Shown one piece after another: positions 48,304-58,542 of a stretch of DNA of 64,000 nt. Made by a program: the position numbers and the translations under genes. The notes under the pieces are model-generated. The model made no database searches, was not told where the DNA came from, and saw only the letters and a list, made by a program, of their open reading frames with translations. Source of the stretch: an uncultured Alphaproteobacteria bacterium (GTDB lineage Bacteria > Pseudomonadota > Alphaproteobacteria > Thalassobaculales > Thalassobaculaceae). Positions within the stretch are counted from its first letter, which is position 1; every line of letters begins with the position of its first letter. The stretch spans positions 1-64,000 of the forward strand of contig CACITD010000006.1 in the NCBI GenBank assembly GCA_902589475.1, read 5' to 3'.

Positions 48304-48328
48304 AAGGTAGGCCTTAAAGGCCTACCTT
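48304..48328 (-). terminator. hairpin between substrate-binding-protein gene and permease genes
   Basis: AAGGTAGGCCT-TAA-AGGCCTACCTT, perfect 11-bp stem; on the minus strand it is followed by an A/T-rich tract (TAAATTTAC). Confidence 0.65.
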
Positions 48329-48338
48329 TATCTATCAG

Positions 48339-49427
48339 TTATTTTGCCAACCAAGCGTTGAACCTTTCGTTTAGTTCGTCACCGTTGTCGGACCAAAACT
48401 CTGCATTTTCTAGAACAGCAGTCTTAAAATTATTTGGCGCCGTAGGCATATGCGGCATCATTTTAATTCCAGCTGTTGCATGGGTTGAAATAAGTTTAAT
48501 AGAGGATTTACGTGTAGGCCCGTAAGAAATCCATCGGGCCTGATTAGCAAGTTGCTCAGACGCAGTCGAAAACTGAACATACCGAAGCGCCTCTTTTAAT
48601 CTTGGGGTTCCTTTAATAATCGCGTAAAGGTCAAAAGAAAATAGCTGTCGGTCCCATACAATCTCAAAATTCTTCTTCTCTGTCACCGCCGCATTAAAAA
48701 TACGCCCATTATAGGCTGACGTCATTACTACCTCGCCATCAGCGAGCATTTGTGGAGGCTGAGCACCGGCTTCCCACCAAAGTACATCATTTTTTATTGT
48801 ATCTAGCTTTTTAAAGGCCCGGTCTTGACCTGCCTTAGTCGCTAATACTTTGTAAACATCTTTGCCATCAACGCCATCTGCCATCAATGCCCATTCTAAA
48901 TTTACCTTCGGCACCTTGCGCATTCCCCTCTTTCCTGGGAATTTTTTTACATCAAAGAAGTCAGATATAGTTGTTGGTTTTTTTGATTTGTACTTGTCGG
49001 CATCGTAAGCATAGATCGTTGACCAAACAATAGTGCCAACTGCACATTCTTGCAAAGCACCAGGTATAAAGTCTTTGGATGGCAATGCTCCATTAACGCC
49101 ATTTGGCAGTGAACCAGCGGAAATCTTTTCAAACAATCCGTCATCGCAACCGCGCGCCGCATCTGAGACTTCCAAATCTACCACGTCCCATGTAATTTTT
49201 CCTGCTTCGACTTGAGCGCGAATTTCTGCCAGCCCACCATTATAGTCTTCAGATTGAATTTTAGTGCCATACTTGGCTGTGTAAGGCTTATGGTATGCCT
49301 CGATTTGACTCTTGGTGTAAGCACCACCCCATGAGACAACCGTCAGGGCATCCTCTGCATACGCAGAACTTGCACCTAGGGCTAACCCGCCCGCTATGAT
49401 TGCGCTCTTTATTATTGGGAGTTTCAT
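48339..49427 (-). CDS. extracellular solute-binding protein (PotD/PotF-like)
   Basis: Signal peptide MKLPIIKSAIIAGGLALGASSAYAE, then LTVVSWGGAYTKSQIEAYHKPY...; located in the ABC operon. Confidence 0.93.
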   Translation of the reverse strand: MKLPIIKSAIIAGGLALGASSAYAEDALTVVSWGGAYTKSQIEAYHKPYTAKYGTKIQSEDYNGGLAEIRAQVEAGKITWDVVDLEVSDAARGCDDGLFEKISAGSLPNGVNGALPSKDFIPGALQECAVGTIVWSTIYAYDADKYKSKKPTTISDFFDVKKFPGKRGMRKVPKVNLEWALMADGVDGKDVYKVLATKAGQDRAFKKLDTIKNDVLWWEAGAQPPQMLADGEVVMTSAYNGRIFNAAVTEKKNFEIVWDRQLFSFDLYAIIKGTPRLKEALRYVQFSTASEQLANQARWISYGPTRKSSIKLISTHATAGIKMMPHMPTAPNNFKTAVLENAEFWSDNGDELNERFNAWLAK

Positions 49428-49558
49428 TTTTATTCTCCTTATTTAATCACCGTTGAATACGATAGTTAGTTAATCACGCCGTTCCAAAGTTTGTTGTAAA
49501 TATTCCTAGGAAATTAGCGCATAGATATTTTAAAAGCCCGTTACAGGAAACGTCGTCT

Positions 49559-50650
49559 CTAAATAGCATTAAGAGCTCTACAATCTGTTACCTGCCATCC
49601 AATCGTGACAACGTCACCCTTGTTCAACGAGTTATTCGTATGGTCATTAGGGATCTTAACGATAAAATCATCATTTTTGCAAATACTCATTCTACATCTA
49701 ATATGATCGCCGAGGTATATAAGCTCTAATACTTCCGCTTCAAAAATATTCATTTCAGTTTCAACTTTCGGATTAAGAATAATTCTCTCTGGACGCAATG
49801 ACAGTGTAACACTGCTACCCTTCGGTTGTTCATGAACATTTGTTGCACCTATTAAGTTGTCTTGCACCATGACTAAGCAACTTGAACCTTTTGTCTCTTT
49901 TATCGTTCCTTTAAATCGATTATTTTCCCCTATAAACTCAGCCACAAAGGCATTTTCCGGTTTCTCGTATAGTTCATTTGGAGGAGCGAGCTGCTTAATG
50001 ATCCCATCATTAAAAACTGCTATGCGATCTGACATCGTTAACGCTTCCGTTTGGTCATGTGTCACATAAACAACTGTCATTCCTAAATTTTCATGAATAT
50101 GTTTAATTTCATATTGCATTTGTTCCCTTAAATTTTTATCCAACGCCCCCAAAGGTTCGTCCATAAGAACCAAATCTGGCTCGAATACCAATGCTCGCGC
50201 TAAAGCTACTCTCTGTTGCTGCCCGCCGGACAACTGCGCAGGTCGTCTAGATCCAAACTGCATCAACTCGACCATCTCTAATACTTTTTTAACTTTCGTT
50301 TTAACAGCATTGGCACTGAACTTTCTAACCTCTAGAGGAAAAGCAAGGTTCTCGTAGACTGACATATGTGGGAACAACGCATAATTTTGAAACACCATAC
50401 CAATTCCACGTTTATGAGGCGGCACGTTATTCAATTCTACTCCCCCCAACATTACCTTGCCGTGTGTTGGAGTCTCAAACCCCGCTAACATCATTAGGCA
50501 CGTTGTTTTTCCGGACCCTGAAGGCCCGAGAAGTGTTAAAAACTCGCCTTTTTTTATCTTTAGGTTGAGATCCTTTATTACTAACTCAGTCCCGTCATAG
50601 GTTTTCTGCACATTTATAAATTCTACTAGAGTCTGATGGCTCATATTCAT
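49559..50650 (-). CDS. ABC transporter ATP-binding protein (PotA-like)
   Basis: GPSGSGKTTCLMMLAGFE, LSGGQQQRVALARAL, VLMDEPLGALDKNLREQMQ; C-terminal TOBE domain. Confidence 0.95.
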   Translation of the reverse strand: MNMSHQTLVEFINVQKTYDGTELVIKDLNLKIKKGEFLTLLGPSGSGKTTCLMMLAGFETPTHGKVMLGGVELNNVPPHKRGIGMVFQNYALFPHMSVYENLAFPLEVRKFSANAVKTKVKKVLEMVELMQFGSRRPAQLSGGQQQRVALARALVFEPDLVLMDEPLGALDKNLREQMQYEIKHIHENLGMTVVYVTHDQTEALTMSDRIAVFNDGIIKQLAPPNELYEKPENAFVAEFIGENNRFKGTIKETKGSSCLVMVQDNLIGATNVHEQPKGSSVTLSLRPERIILNPKVETEMNIFEAEVLELIYLGDHIRCRMSICKNDDFIVKIPNDHTNNSLNKGDVVTIGWQVTDCRALNAI

Positions 50651-51069
50651 ACCTTTAAACTCCTAGTCCTAAAAACAAACAAGTATTCACCAGACATTGG
50701 TTGGCAGACTAAGCAAGCGGTGGACCAGTGTAAAGCTCAGGTAAACGGATTTAAGCGTAATTTCACTTTTTTGTTTTCTTTAAACCCCTAAAACGTCTAG
50801 TTTATCTTAAAGGAAACTCAATCTATAAAAATATTTATTTTACAATGGAGATGCTGGTAAAACGTCAGACGTGTGCAGTGCCCAAAAGACAAAGCATGCT
50901 GTTCTGACAGGGTCAACTCGGTCTGTACTTATTTCGAAAAGATATAAAATTAAAAGTTGTGCGTCTTTAGGATTTATACCTTTAGTGGTTTATAGTAGAG
51001 TTAAAAAAGCTTTTAGATGATAACATTTGAAAATTTATTACGTTCATCCTTGGAAAATGGGAATTTCAT

Positions 51070-51882
51070 ATGAATAGTTCAGTAGGAGTTATGTCTGGAA
51101 AACGTGGACTCGTTATGGGCGTAGCCAACGAACGGTCTATAGCGTGGGGGATAGCCAAAATGGCAGCAACCCATGGGGCTGAACTGGCGTTCACATACCA
51201 AGGAGAGGCTCTTCTAAAACGACTGTCACCACTTGCACAATCAGTTAATTCAGAGATGATAATGCAGTGCGACGTCACTGATGAACATAGTTTAGAAACA
51301 GTATTCAATACAATCAGAGAGAGTTGGGGAAAGATTGACTTTGTAGTTCACGCAATAGCGTATTCAGATAAGGATGAATTGAAAGGAGAGTACATCAATA
51401 CTAGCCGAGACAACTTTCTACGAACACTGGACATATCTTGTTTTTCCTTCACTTCAGTTGCAAAGTATTCTGCTGAACTTATGCCAGACGGGGGTAGCCT
51501 TTTAACACTTAGTTATTACGGGGCAGAACGGGTTATGCCACACTATAATGTTATGGGAGTAGCGAAAGCAGCTTTAGAGTCCAGCGTGCGTTATTTAGCC
51601 ATGGACCTCGGCGACCAAAAAATAAGGGTGAACGGACTTTCAGCCGGCCCCATGAAAACTCTAGCCGCATCAGGAATAGGCGACTTTAGATATATTTTAA
51701 AATGGAACGAATACAACTCACCATTAAAACGGAACGTTACTCTTGAAGACGTGGGTGGTGCCGCAATGTACCTGTTGAGCGATTTATCTAGCGGGGTATC
51801 TGGCGAGATACATCATGTAGATTGTGGATATAATATCGTAGGTATGAAAGCTGTCGATGCTCCAGATATCTCAGTAGTTTAA
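51070..51882 (+). CDS. fabI: enoyl-ACP reductase
   Basis: GLVMGVANERSIAWGIAKMAATHGAELAFTYQGE; SYYGAERVMPHYNVMGVAKAALE; GLSAGPMKTLAASGI. Confidence 0.96.
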   Translation: MNSSVGVMSGKRGLVMGVANERSIAWGIAKMAATHGAELAFTYQGEALLKRLSPLAQSVNSEMIMQCDVTDEHSLETVFNTIRESWGKIDFVVHAIAYSDKDELKGEYINTSRDNFLRTLDISCFSFTSVAKYSAELMPDGGSLLTLSYYGAERVMPHYNVMGVAKAALESSVRYLAMDLGDQKIRVNGLSAGPMKTLAASGIGDFRYILKWNEYNSPLKRNVTLEDVGGAAMYLLSDLSSGVSGEIHHVDCGYNIVGMKAVDAPDISVV

Positions 51883-51901
51883 TTAATAGTTTGGTTTAAA
51901 T

Positions 51902-52999
51902 ATGGCTAGTAATACCTTCGGCAATATTCTTCAGTTTAGCACTTGGGGTGAAAGCCATGGAGTTGCCATCGGAGGGGTTGTCGATGGTGTTCCGCCCTTA
52001 ATACCGCTTGTTGAGGAAGATATTCAATATTACTTGGATAAACGGAAACCAGGGCAGTCCCGTTTCACCACCCAACGGAAGGAACCAGATAAAATCAAAA
52101 TTTTGTCTGGTGTATTTGAAAATAAAACCACAGGCACACCGATAAGCTTACTCATCCAAAACGAAGATCAGCGATCAAAAGATTATGGTGAAATAAAGGA
52201 TCAGTTTCGTCCTGGGCACGCAGATTTCACCTATCAAAAAAAATATGGCATCCGTGATTACAGGGGGGGTGGTAGATCTTCCGCGCGAGAAACTGCCATG
52301 CGTGTAGCCGCTGGCGCTATTGCTAGAAAAGTCTTAGACCTAAAAATTGAAAACAAAATATCTATAAAAGGAGCGCTAGTCCAAATCGGCCCTCACAAAA
52401 TAGATAGAAATAATTGGGATTGGGATCAGGTAGATCAAAATCCTTTTTGGTCACCAGATAAAAATATGGCTTCACACTGGGCAAATTTTTTAGATGAAGT
52501 CCGCAAAAAAGGTTCTTCAGCGGGAGCAGTCGTCGAAATTGTAGTTACAGGGGTCCCTGCTGGGCTGGGCGAACCTATATATGGGAAGCTAGATAGTGAT
52601 CTAGCTAGTGCCATGATGTCGATAAACGCAGTGAAGGGCGTAGAAATTGGAGATGGCTTTGATTTAATATCAACACCCGGCGAGTTAGCTTCTGATGAAA
52701 TTAGGATGTTAGATGGACAACCTGACTTTCTAACCAATAAGGCTGGCGGAATTTTAGGTGGAATATCAACCGGTCAACCCATTATTATAAGGTTTGCCAT
52801 AAAACCTACGAGTTCCATTCTTACCCCGAGGCGCTCAATAGATAGATTTGACAATGAGGTAGAAGTCCGAACGAAGGGGCGACACGACCCATGTGTAGGT
52901 ATACGGGCAGTACCCGTTGGTGAAGCAATGGCAGCATGCGTTATAGCTGACCACGTTCTTAGACATCAGGCGCAATGTCTATCGAATTCCACGCTTTAA
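51902..52999 (+). CDS. aroC: chorismate synthase
   Basis: [82 protein letters not shown]. Confidence 0.98.
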   Translation: MASNTFGNILQFSTWGESHGVAIGGVVDGVPPLIPLVEEDIQYYLDKRKPGQSRFTTQRKEPDKIKILSGVFENKTTGTPISLLIQNEDQRSKDYGEIKDQFRPGHADFTYQKKYGIRDYRGGGRSSARETAMRVAAGAIARKVLDLKIENKISIKGALVQIGPHKIDRNNWDWDQVDQNPFWSPDKNMASHWANFLDEVRKKGSSAGAVVEIVVTGVPAGLGEPIYGKLDSDLASAMMSINAVKGVEIGDGFDLISTPGELASDEIRMLDGQPDFLTNKAGGILGGISTGQPIIIRFAIKPTSSILTPRRSIDRFDNEVEVRTKGRHDPCVGIRAVPVGEAMAACVIADHVLRHQAQCLSNSTL

Positions 53000-53066
53000 G
53001 AAAAAGATGCTTTGGCCAAAATAAGTTTCTTCTTTCAGTTGACTAGAAAAAATAGAAGGGAAAAAG

Positions 53067-53576
53067 ATGAGTAGTTTATTTACCTGGCGTCTTTTGTTTT
53101 CTTTGCTACTTTCATCGCTATTTGTTTATTACTCTTATACAAACTGCTCCTTATCTCAAGAGAAAGAGGAAAAAGAGGAAGAAGAACTGGATGACTTAGC
53201 AAAAGAGCGACTAGAAAAAGACAAGGAGCAAAAGAAACGCGACAAGCAATTTAATGAAGAAAAGCTATATAAATTTATGGTGGGTAGAGATGTGCTCACG
53301 CTCCCACTGTTTTATATTTCACTATACGTTAAAGGCAAGTTAGTAGAGGGGAAACTACGCGTAGCTATTCAAACAAAAAGTCCCGCAGCACGAAGGTCAT
53401 TAAATCCAGAAAAAATGGCCATCAAAGGAATAATTTATCCACTAGCCGTACGAATGTGGGAAAAAGGTCGCCCTACTTCAGAGGATATTCGAAATTTTAA
53501 GATTGATGCGAAAGCGCAATTGAAAATTCGTTATGAAGAATTGGTCAAGGAAGTATACATCGAATCCATTTTATAA
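53067..53576 (+). CDS. hypothetical membrane-anchored, highly charged protein
   Basis: 169 aa; single N-terminal TM/signal anchor (LLFSLLLSSLFVYYSY), acidic/basic coil EKEEKEEEELDDLAKERLEKDKEQKKRDKQ, then a folded C-terminal region. Confidence 0.65.
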   Translation: MSSLFTWRLLFSLLLSSLFVYYSYTNCSLSQEKEEKEEEELDDLAKERLEKDKEQKKRDKQFNEEKLYKFMVGRDVLTLPLFYISLYVKGKLVEGKLRVAIQTKSPAARRSLNPEKMAIKGIIYPLAVRMWEKGRPTSEDIRNFKIDAKAQLKIRYEELVKEVYIESIL

Positions 53577-53593
53577 CCTCAAACAAATACCTT

Positions 53594-54391
53594 CTATACT
53601 TTCTCCGCCAATATAAAAAACTCTTTATTTCCTTCCCGCCCTGGTAATGAAGACTGCATACTCCCTTTGAACTTCCAATCTTTAAAATTCAAAAACCAAC
53701 TTTCCATTTGTCTTAATAATTTTATCCGCAAATCAACGTCCGTTAATACTCCCGTTTTTTTTAATTTTCCCGGCCCAACCTCAAATTGTGGCTTAAATAG
53801 GCATAATAATTGCCCACCTGTTTTTGAAAGCGCCATACAAGGGAGGAGTACTTTCTTAACAGAAATAAAACTAACGTCACAGACAATGAGGTCTACAGGA
53901 TTTAATATTATTCGATTATTCAGTGATCTAGCATCGGTGTTCTCGAGATTAACGACCCGCGGGTCCGATTTTACTTCGCCAACTAACTGAAACCTTCCAA
54001 CATCGACCGCATATACTTTCTGCACCCCCCCCCGAAGTAAAACATGAGTAAATCCTCCTGTTGAAGCTCCAATATCCAAGCAAATTTTATTTTTTAACTC
54101 TATTTTAAAGTGTTCTATGGCTCCAACAAGTTTAAAGCCACCCCTTGAAACCCATTCTTTTGATAAGTTGATCACTTTTAATTCTGATTTTCTAGAAACT
54201 AACCTGTTTGCTTTTTTAGCAACTTCTTGGTCACAAATTACTTGACCCCTGATGATCAAATCCTTTGCATGCGTCCTCGACCTTACTAAACCTTTCAAAA
54301 CTAAGAGTTGGTCAAGCCTTATTTTATCTTCATCTGTGATGGACTGATCCGTCAACGGCTTAAACTTTTCTGGTCGAATACGATTAGCCAT
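53594..54391 (-). CDS. tlyA: TlyA-family rRNA methyltransferase
   Basis: S4 domain RLDQLLVLKGLVRSRTHAKDLIIRGQV, CLDIGASTGGFTHVLLRGGVQKVYAVDVG, FKPQFEVGPGKL. Confidence 0.95.
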   Translation of the reverse strand: MANRIRPEKFKPLTDQSITDEDKIRLDQLLVLKGLVRSRTHAKDLIIRGQVICDQEVAKKANRLVSRKSELKVINLSKEWVSRGGFKLVGAIEHFKIELKNKICLDIGASTGGFTHVLLRGGVQKVYAVDVGRFQLVGEVKSDPRVVNLENTDARSLNNRIILNPVDLIVCDVSFISVKKVLLPCMALSKTGGQLLCLFKPQFEVGPGKLKKTGVLTDVDLRIKLLRQMESWFLNFKDWKFKGSMQSSLPGREGNKEFFILAEKV

Positions 54392-54406
54392 TATTTCTGT
54401 TTTTTT

Positions 54407-56335
54407 TTAAGCTGAGGCTGAGCCACTCAATTCACTATTACCGAGGGTTTTAACAACAACGTCTATTATACTCGCCGAGTCTAATTGCGCGATTTTATAT
54501 TGCTCATCCGAAGAAGCATGATCAATAAATATATCTGGCAGTGTCATTGGACGAACTTTTATACCACCATCCAGAAAACCCTCAAGTGCGAGAAAATGCA
54601 AAACCTGACTCGAGAACCCACCGACAGACCCTTCTTCAAGAATTATCATGAGCTCATGGTCTTTAGCCATTTGCCTTATAAGCTCGGTATCGAGTGGTTT
54701 TGCAAACCGTGCATCTGCAACCGTAGTGCTCAACCCAAGAGCTGCCAATTGCTCCGCAGCCAACAGACAATCTTTCAACCGCGATCCTAAAGAGAGTATA
54801 GCAACAGTAGAACCTTTACGAAGCAACCGGCCCTTACCTATCGGCAAAGGCTTACCATGGTCGGGAAGCTCCACCCCCACGCCTTCACCTCTGGGGTATC
54901 TAATTGCAGAAGGGGCGTCGTTTATATCTCTTGCCGTAGCTATCATATGCACTAATTCCGCTTCATCTGCAGCGGCCATAATAATAAATCCAGGAAGGCA
55001 ACAGAGGTAAGCTAAATCAAAGGCTCCTGCATGCGTTGCACCATCTGCGCCGACTAAACCTGCTCTGTCAATTGCAAAACGGACAGGCAGCCCCTGAATT
55101 GCAACATCATGAACAACTTGGTCATAAGCCCTTTGAAGAAAAGTGGAGTAAATCGCTACGAAAGGCTTCAAACCCTCTGTTGCCAGGCCGGCCGCGAATG
55201 TTACAGCATGCTGTTCCGCTATTCCAACGTCAAAGCTCCTCTGCGGGAATTGTTGTGCAAATTTATCTATGCCTGTACCAGATGGCATCGCTGCGGTGAC
55301 CGCAACGATTCTCTCATCTTGCTCTGCTTCTCGTATAAGCGATTTAGAAAAAACTTCTGTATAAGATGGGGCGTTAGCTTTGGCTTTGGATTGGGCGCCG
55401 GTGACAAGATCAAACTTCTGTACAGCGTGATATTTCTCCAGTGACTTTTCAGGAAATGGGTGACCGCGGCCCTTTTCTGTTACAACGTGCAGCAATACTG
55501 GTTTGTCTTGTTTAGCATTTTTAATATTTTGTAGTACTGGCAGCAGGTGGTCTAAATTGTGTCCATCAACAGGCCCGACATAATAGAACCCTAATTCCTC
55601 AAAAAGTGTCCCACCGGTCACCAATCCTCGCGCATATTCCTCTGCCCTTTTGGCTGTTCGCTCTAGTTGTTTAGGTAGATGAGAGGCGAGCTGCTTAGCT
55701 AGGTCTCTTAAGCTCCTGTATGACGTGGAACTAATCAGCCTGGATAAATACGAGCTCATTGCACCTACAGCTGGGGCTATAGACATATCATTATCATTTA
55801 AAACGACTAGAAGTTTTGAGTTACCTGCACCAGCATTGTTCATAGCCTCGTAAGCCATGCCCGCACTCATAGCCCCGTCGCCAATTACGGCAATCACATG
55901 ATTTTTCGCAGACTTTAAATCTCTGGCAACCGCCATGCCTAATCCCGCAGAAATAGAGGTCGAGCTATGCGCAGCTCCAAAAGGGTCAAATTCGCTTTCT
56001 GCTCTTTTTGTAAACCCAGACAAGCCCCCAGTTTGCCGTAGTGTTTTTATTCTATCTCTGCGGCCAGTTATTATCTTATGCGGATAGGCTTGGTGACCAA
56101 CATCCCATATTAGTCTGTCATGAGGGGTTTGATAGACGTAATGGAGAGCGATTGTTAGTTCGACAACACCCAATCCAGCTCCTAAGTGACCGCCAGTCAC
56201 AGAAACTGCATTTATCACCTCTTGGCGCAACTCTTGTGCCAGTGCGGTTAGATTTTCGGCCTTAAGCCCCCGTAAGTCTTTGGGGTTCTTAACCAGATCC
56301 AATGTAGGTGTATTACTGTTCGACATAACGTTCAA
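54407..56335 (-). CDS. dxs: 1-deoxy-D-xylulose-5-phosphate synthase
   Basis: [88 protein letters not shown]. Confidence 0.98.
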   Translation of the reverse strand: MNVMSNSNTPTLDLVKNPKDLRGLKAENLTALAQELRQEVINAVSVTGGHLGAGLGVVELTIALHYVYQTPHDRLIWDVGHQAYPHKIITGRRDRIKTLRQTGGLSGFTKRAESEFDPFGAAHSSTSISAGLGMAVARDLKSAKNHVIAVIGDGAMSAGMAYEAMNNAGAGNSKLLVVLNDNDMSIAPAVGAMSSYLSRLISSTSYRSLRDLAKQLASHLPKQLERTAKRAEEYARGLVTGGTLFEELGFYYVGPVDGHNLDHLLPVLQNIKNAKQDKPVLLHVVTEKGRGHPFPEKSLEKYHAVQKFDLVTGAQSKAKANAPSYTEVFSKSLIREAEQDERIVAVTAAMPSGTGIDKFAQQFPQRSFDVGIAEQHAVTFAAGLATEGLKPFVAIYSTFLQRAYDQVVHDVAIQGLPVRFAIDRAGLVGADGATHAGAFDLAYLCCLPGFIIMAAADEAELVHMIATARDINDAPSAIRYPRGEGVGVELPDHGKPLPIGKGRLLRKGSTVAILSLGSRLKDCLLAAEQLAALGLSTTVADARFAKPLDTELIRQMAKDHELMIILEEGSVGGFSSQVLHFLALEGFLDGGIKVRPMTLPDIFIDHASSDEQYKIAQLDSASIIDVVVKTLGNSELSGSASA

Positions 56336-56338
56336 ACT

Positions 56339-57223
56339 TTACTTTTGTCTTTCCAAAACAAATTGGGCTAGGGACCTAAGATGGTCCGCTTCCGTACCCC
56401 ATAGTTTTAATGCTTCAATAGACTCGTCTACCAGCAATACCGCCTTATGCCTTGCCTCTTCAACCCCTAATTTTGCTACCAGTGTAGCTTTTTCCATTTT
56501 GGCATCTTGCCCACCAGGTTTTCCGATCGTATCTATGTTTCCTTCTACGTCTAATAAATCATCTACTATTTGAAAAGCTATACCAAATCCATAAGCGTAT
56601 TTTTTGAGTGCATCAAGTTGCAACTTGCTAGCACCACCTAGTATACCGCCAGAAACCATGCAGAACGCAAAAATTTCTCCTGTTTTAAGACCCTGCATTT
56701 GAACTATTTCGTCGACGCACAATTGCTTTCCCTCTGTCACTAAATCTAACATTTGCCCCGCGACCATTCCCCGATGCCCAGCAGCTTTCGCTAGAAAGTT
56801 AACAAGCTGGCATCTTACAGAGCTGTCCTCTGCTGTTAAAGGATCAGACAAAATTTCAAAAGCCAGAGTTAACAATGCATCACCAGCTAGAATTGCCGTT
56901 GCCTCATTGAAATGCTTGTGACAACTTTTTTTCCCTCTTCGAAAATCACTGTCGTCCATTGCGGGCAAGTCGTCGTGAATTAATGAGTAGCTGTGTAAAA
57001 ATTCTACAGCTGAGCCCACCCGGCACGCAACTTCCTCTTTTACACCAAACAGGTTCGAAGATTGAAGCACCATAAATGGTCGTATTTTTTTCCCCTCGCC
57101 AAGCGAACTGTATTTCATAGCGTCGCGCAAGATAGCTTCAGCGCCCACGGCTCCTGGCAGGAGATCCTCCATGGTTTTATTTATCTTAACTGCACAATCT
57201 GCAAGTGCCTTGCTTAAAGTCAT
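56339..57223 (-). CDS. ispA: polyprenyl (farnesyl) diphosphate synthase
   Basis: HSYSLIHDDLPAMDDSDFRRGKKSCHKHF and FGIAFQIVDDLLDVEG, DDxxD motifs. Confidence 0.95.
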   Translation of the reverse strand: MTLSKALADCAVKINKTMEDLLPGAVGAEAILRDAMKYSSLGEGKKIRPFMVLQSSNLFGVKEEVACRVGSAVEFLHSYSLIHDDLPAMDDSDFRRGKKSCHKHFNEATAILAGDALLTLAFEILSDPLTAEDSSVRCQLVNFLAKAAGHRGMVAGQMLDLVTEGKQLCVDEIVQMQGLKTGEIFAFCMVSGGILGGASKLQLDALKKYAYGFGIAFQIVDDLLDVEGNIDTIGKPGGQDAKMEKATLVAKLGVEEARHKAVLLVDESIEALKLWGTEADHLRSLAQFVLERQK

Positions 57224-57252
57224 GAAAATCCTACACTATTCATGAAATAGAG

Positions 57253-57495
57253 TCATTCATCAAAGTCCGTAATCTCTACTGCACCACCTTCTTGAGGCAA
57301 TCTTATTTTTTCTACTTTTAACCGAGCTTCATCCAGTTTGGCCTGACAATGTTTCTTCAATAATGAGCCGCGTTCATATGCTGATATAGCATCCTCTAAT
57401 GATCCCTGACCGTTTTCCAAACGCTCCACGATTTCTTCAAGTTCTTTCAAAGATGCTTCAAAATTTAAATCCTCTATTTTACTTTCTTTACTCAA
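57253..57495 (-). CDS. xseB: exodeoxyribonuclease VII small subunit
   Basis: NFEASLKELEEIVERLENGQGSLEDAISAYERGSLLKKHCQAKLDEARLKVEKI. A TTG start at 57495 has a perfect AAGGAGG Shine-Dalgarno 5 nt upstream; the ORF track extends to 57546. Confidence 0.93.
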   Translation of the reverse strand: MSKESKIEDLNFEASLKELEEIVERLENGQGSLEDAISAYERGSLLKKHCQAKLDEARLKVEKIRLPQEGGAVEITDFDE

Positions 57496-57571
57496 ATTTT
57501 CCTCCTTGAAACTGATAACTACTGAGTTGCTTAACAGAATCCGCAAAGATTTTTATTAGTAGCTTTGACGA

Positions 57572-58501
57572 TTACGCTTGTACCAGTTCCTCCACATGCG
57601 AAGCAACAGATGACGTAAGGGCTAAAAGGTCGTACCCCCCCTCCAAGCTCGATATCAAACGGCCATTTGTGAATTTGTCTGCTACTTCTAAAAGTTGTTT
57701 TGTCACCCAAGCATAGTCACTGTCTTGTAAATTCAATCCGGCAAGCGGATCATTCATGTGAGCGTCAAATCCCGCAGAGACAAGCAGTAAATCGGGCTGA
57801 AACGTCTCCAATTTTGGCAATATAGCGTCTGAGATGGCCGTCCTAAACTCACTACCACCGTCGCCTGCGATCAACGGACAATTTACAATGTTTTCAAATT
57901 CTCCTCTTTCACTCTTTGATCCAGTTCCAGGATATAGAGGCATCTGGTGTGTGGAAGCGAAGAATAAGTTTTGATCTGACCAAAACATTTCTTGAGTGCC
58001 ATTGCCATGGTGAACATCAAAATCAATCACGGCCACACGTTCAACACCGTGTGTTCGCCTAGCATAGGCTGCTGCAATTGCGACCGTGTTGAAAATGCAA
58101 AATCCCATAGCTCGATTTGTTTCGGCATGGTGTCCAGGCGGCCTCACCGCACAAAAAGCATTTTTTGATTCGCCCAAAACTACTGCGTCTACAGCAGAAC
58201 AAGCTGCCCCAACCGCCCTGAGAGCGGCTTCCAAAGATCCCGGAGATAGACATGTATCTGCATCTAGCCTCGTGATCCCAGATGAAGGTACACTGGCCAC
58301 AATTTGATCTATATATTTTTGAGGATGCATTAATCCAATACAATCAAGCGCTGCTCTTTCCGCATCTCGCCTCACGAGGCTACCGTAAAATCCTTCTCGT
58401 TTAAGCGCTTGTTCTACAGCATCCATACGAGCTGGCCTCTCCGGATGTCCTTCTCCCATATTATGCCCTAGGCAGCCTGGGTGACTAAATACTATGGTCA
58501 T
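57572..58501 (-). CDS. histone deacetylase-family protein
   Basis: GHPERPARMDAVEQALK, AVRPPGHHAETNRAMGFCIFNTVAIAA, IDFDVHHGNGTQEMFW. Confidence 0.94.
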   Translation of the reverse strand: MTIVFSHPGCLGHNMGEGHPERPARMDAVEQALKREGFYGSLVRRDAERAALDCIGLMHPQKYIDQIVASVPSSGITRLDADTCLSPGSLEAALRAVGAACSAVDAVVLGESKNAFCAVRPPGHHAETNRAMGFCIFNTVAIAAAYARRTHGVERVAVIDFDVHHGNGTQEMFWSDQNLFFASTHQMPLYPGTGSKSERGEFENIVNCPLIAGDGGSEFRTAISDAILPKLETFQPDLLLVSAGFDAHMNDPLAGLNLQDSDYAWVTKQLLEVADKFTNGRLISSLEGGYDLLALTSSVASHVEELVQA

Positions 58502-58542
58502 TTTAAAGCTCAACAAAACATTTTTCTTACATTAACCTAAGT

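Noticed and set aside
55036-55444. Plus-strand ORFs (87 and 111 aa) antisense to dxs
   Set aside because: Shadow ORFs in a highly conserved gene.
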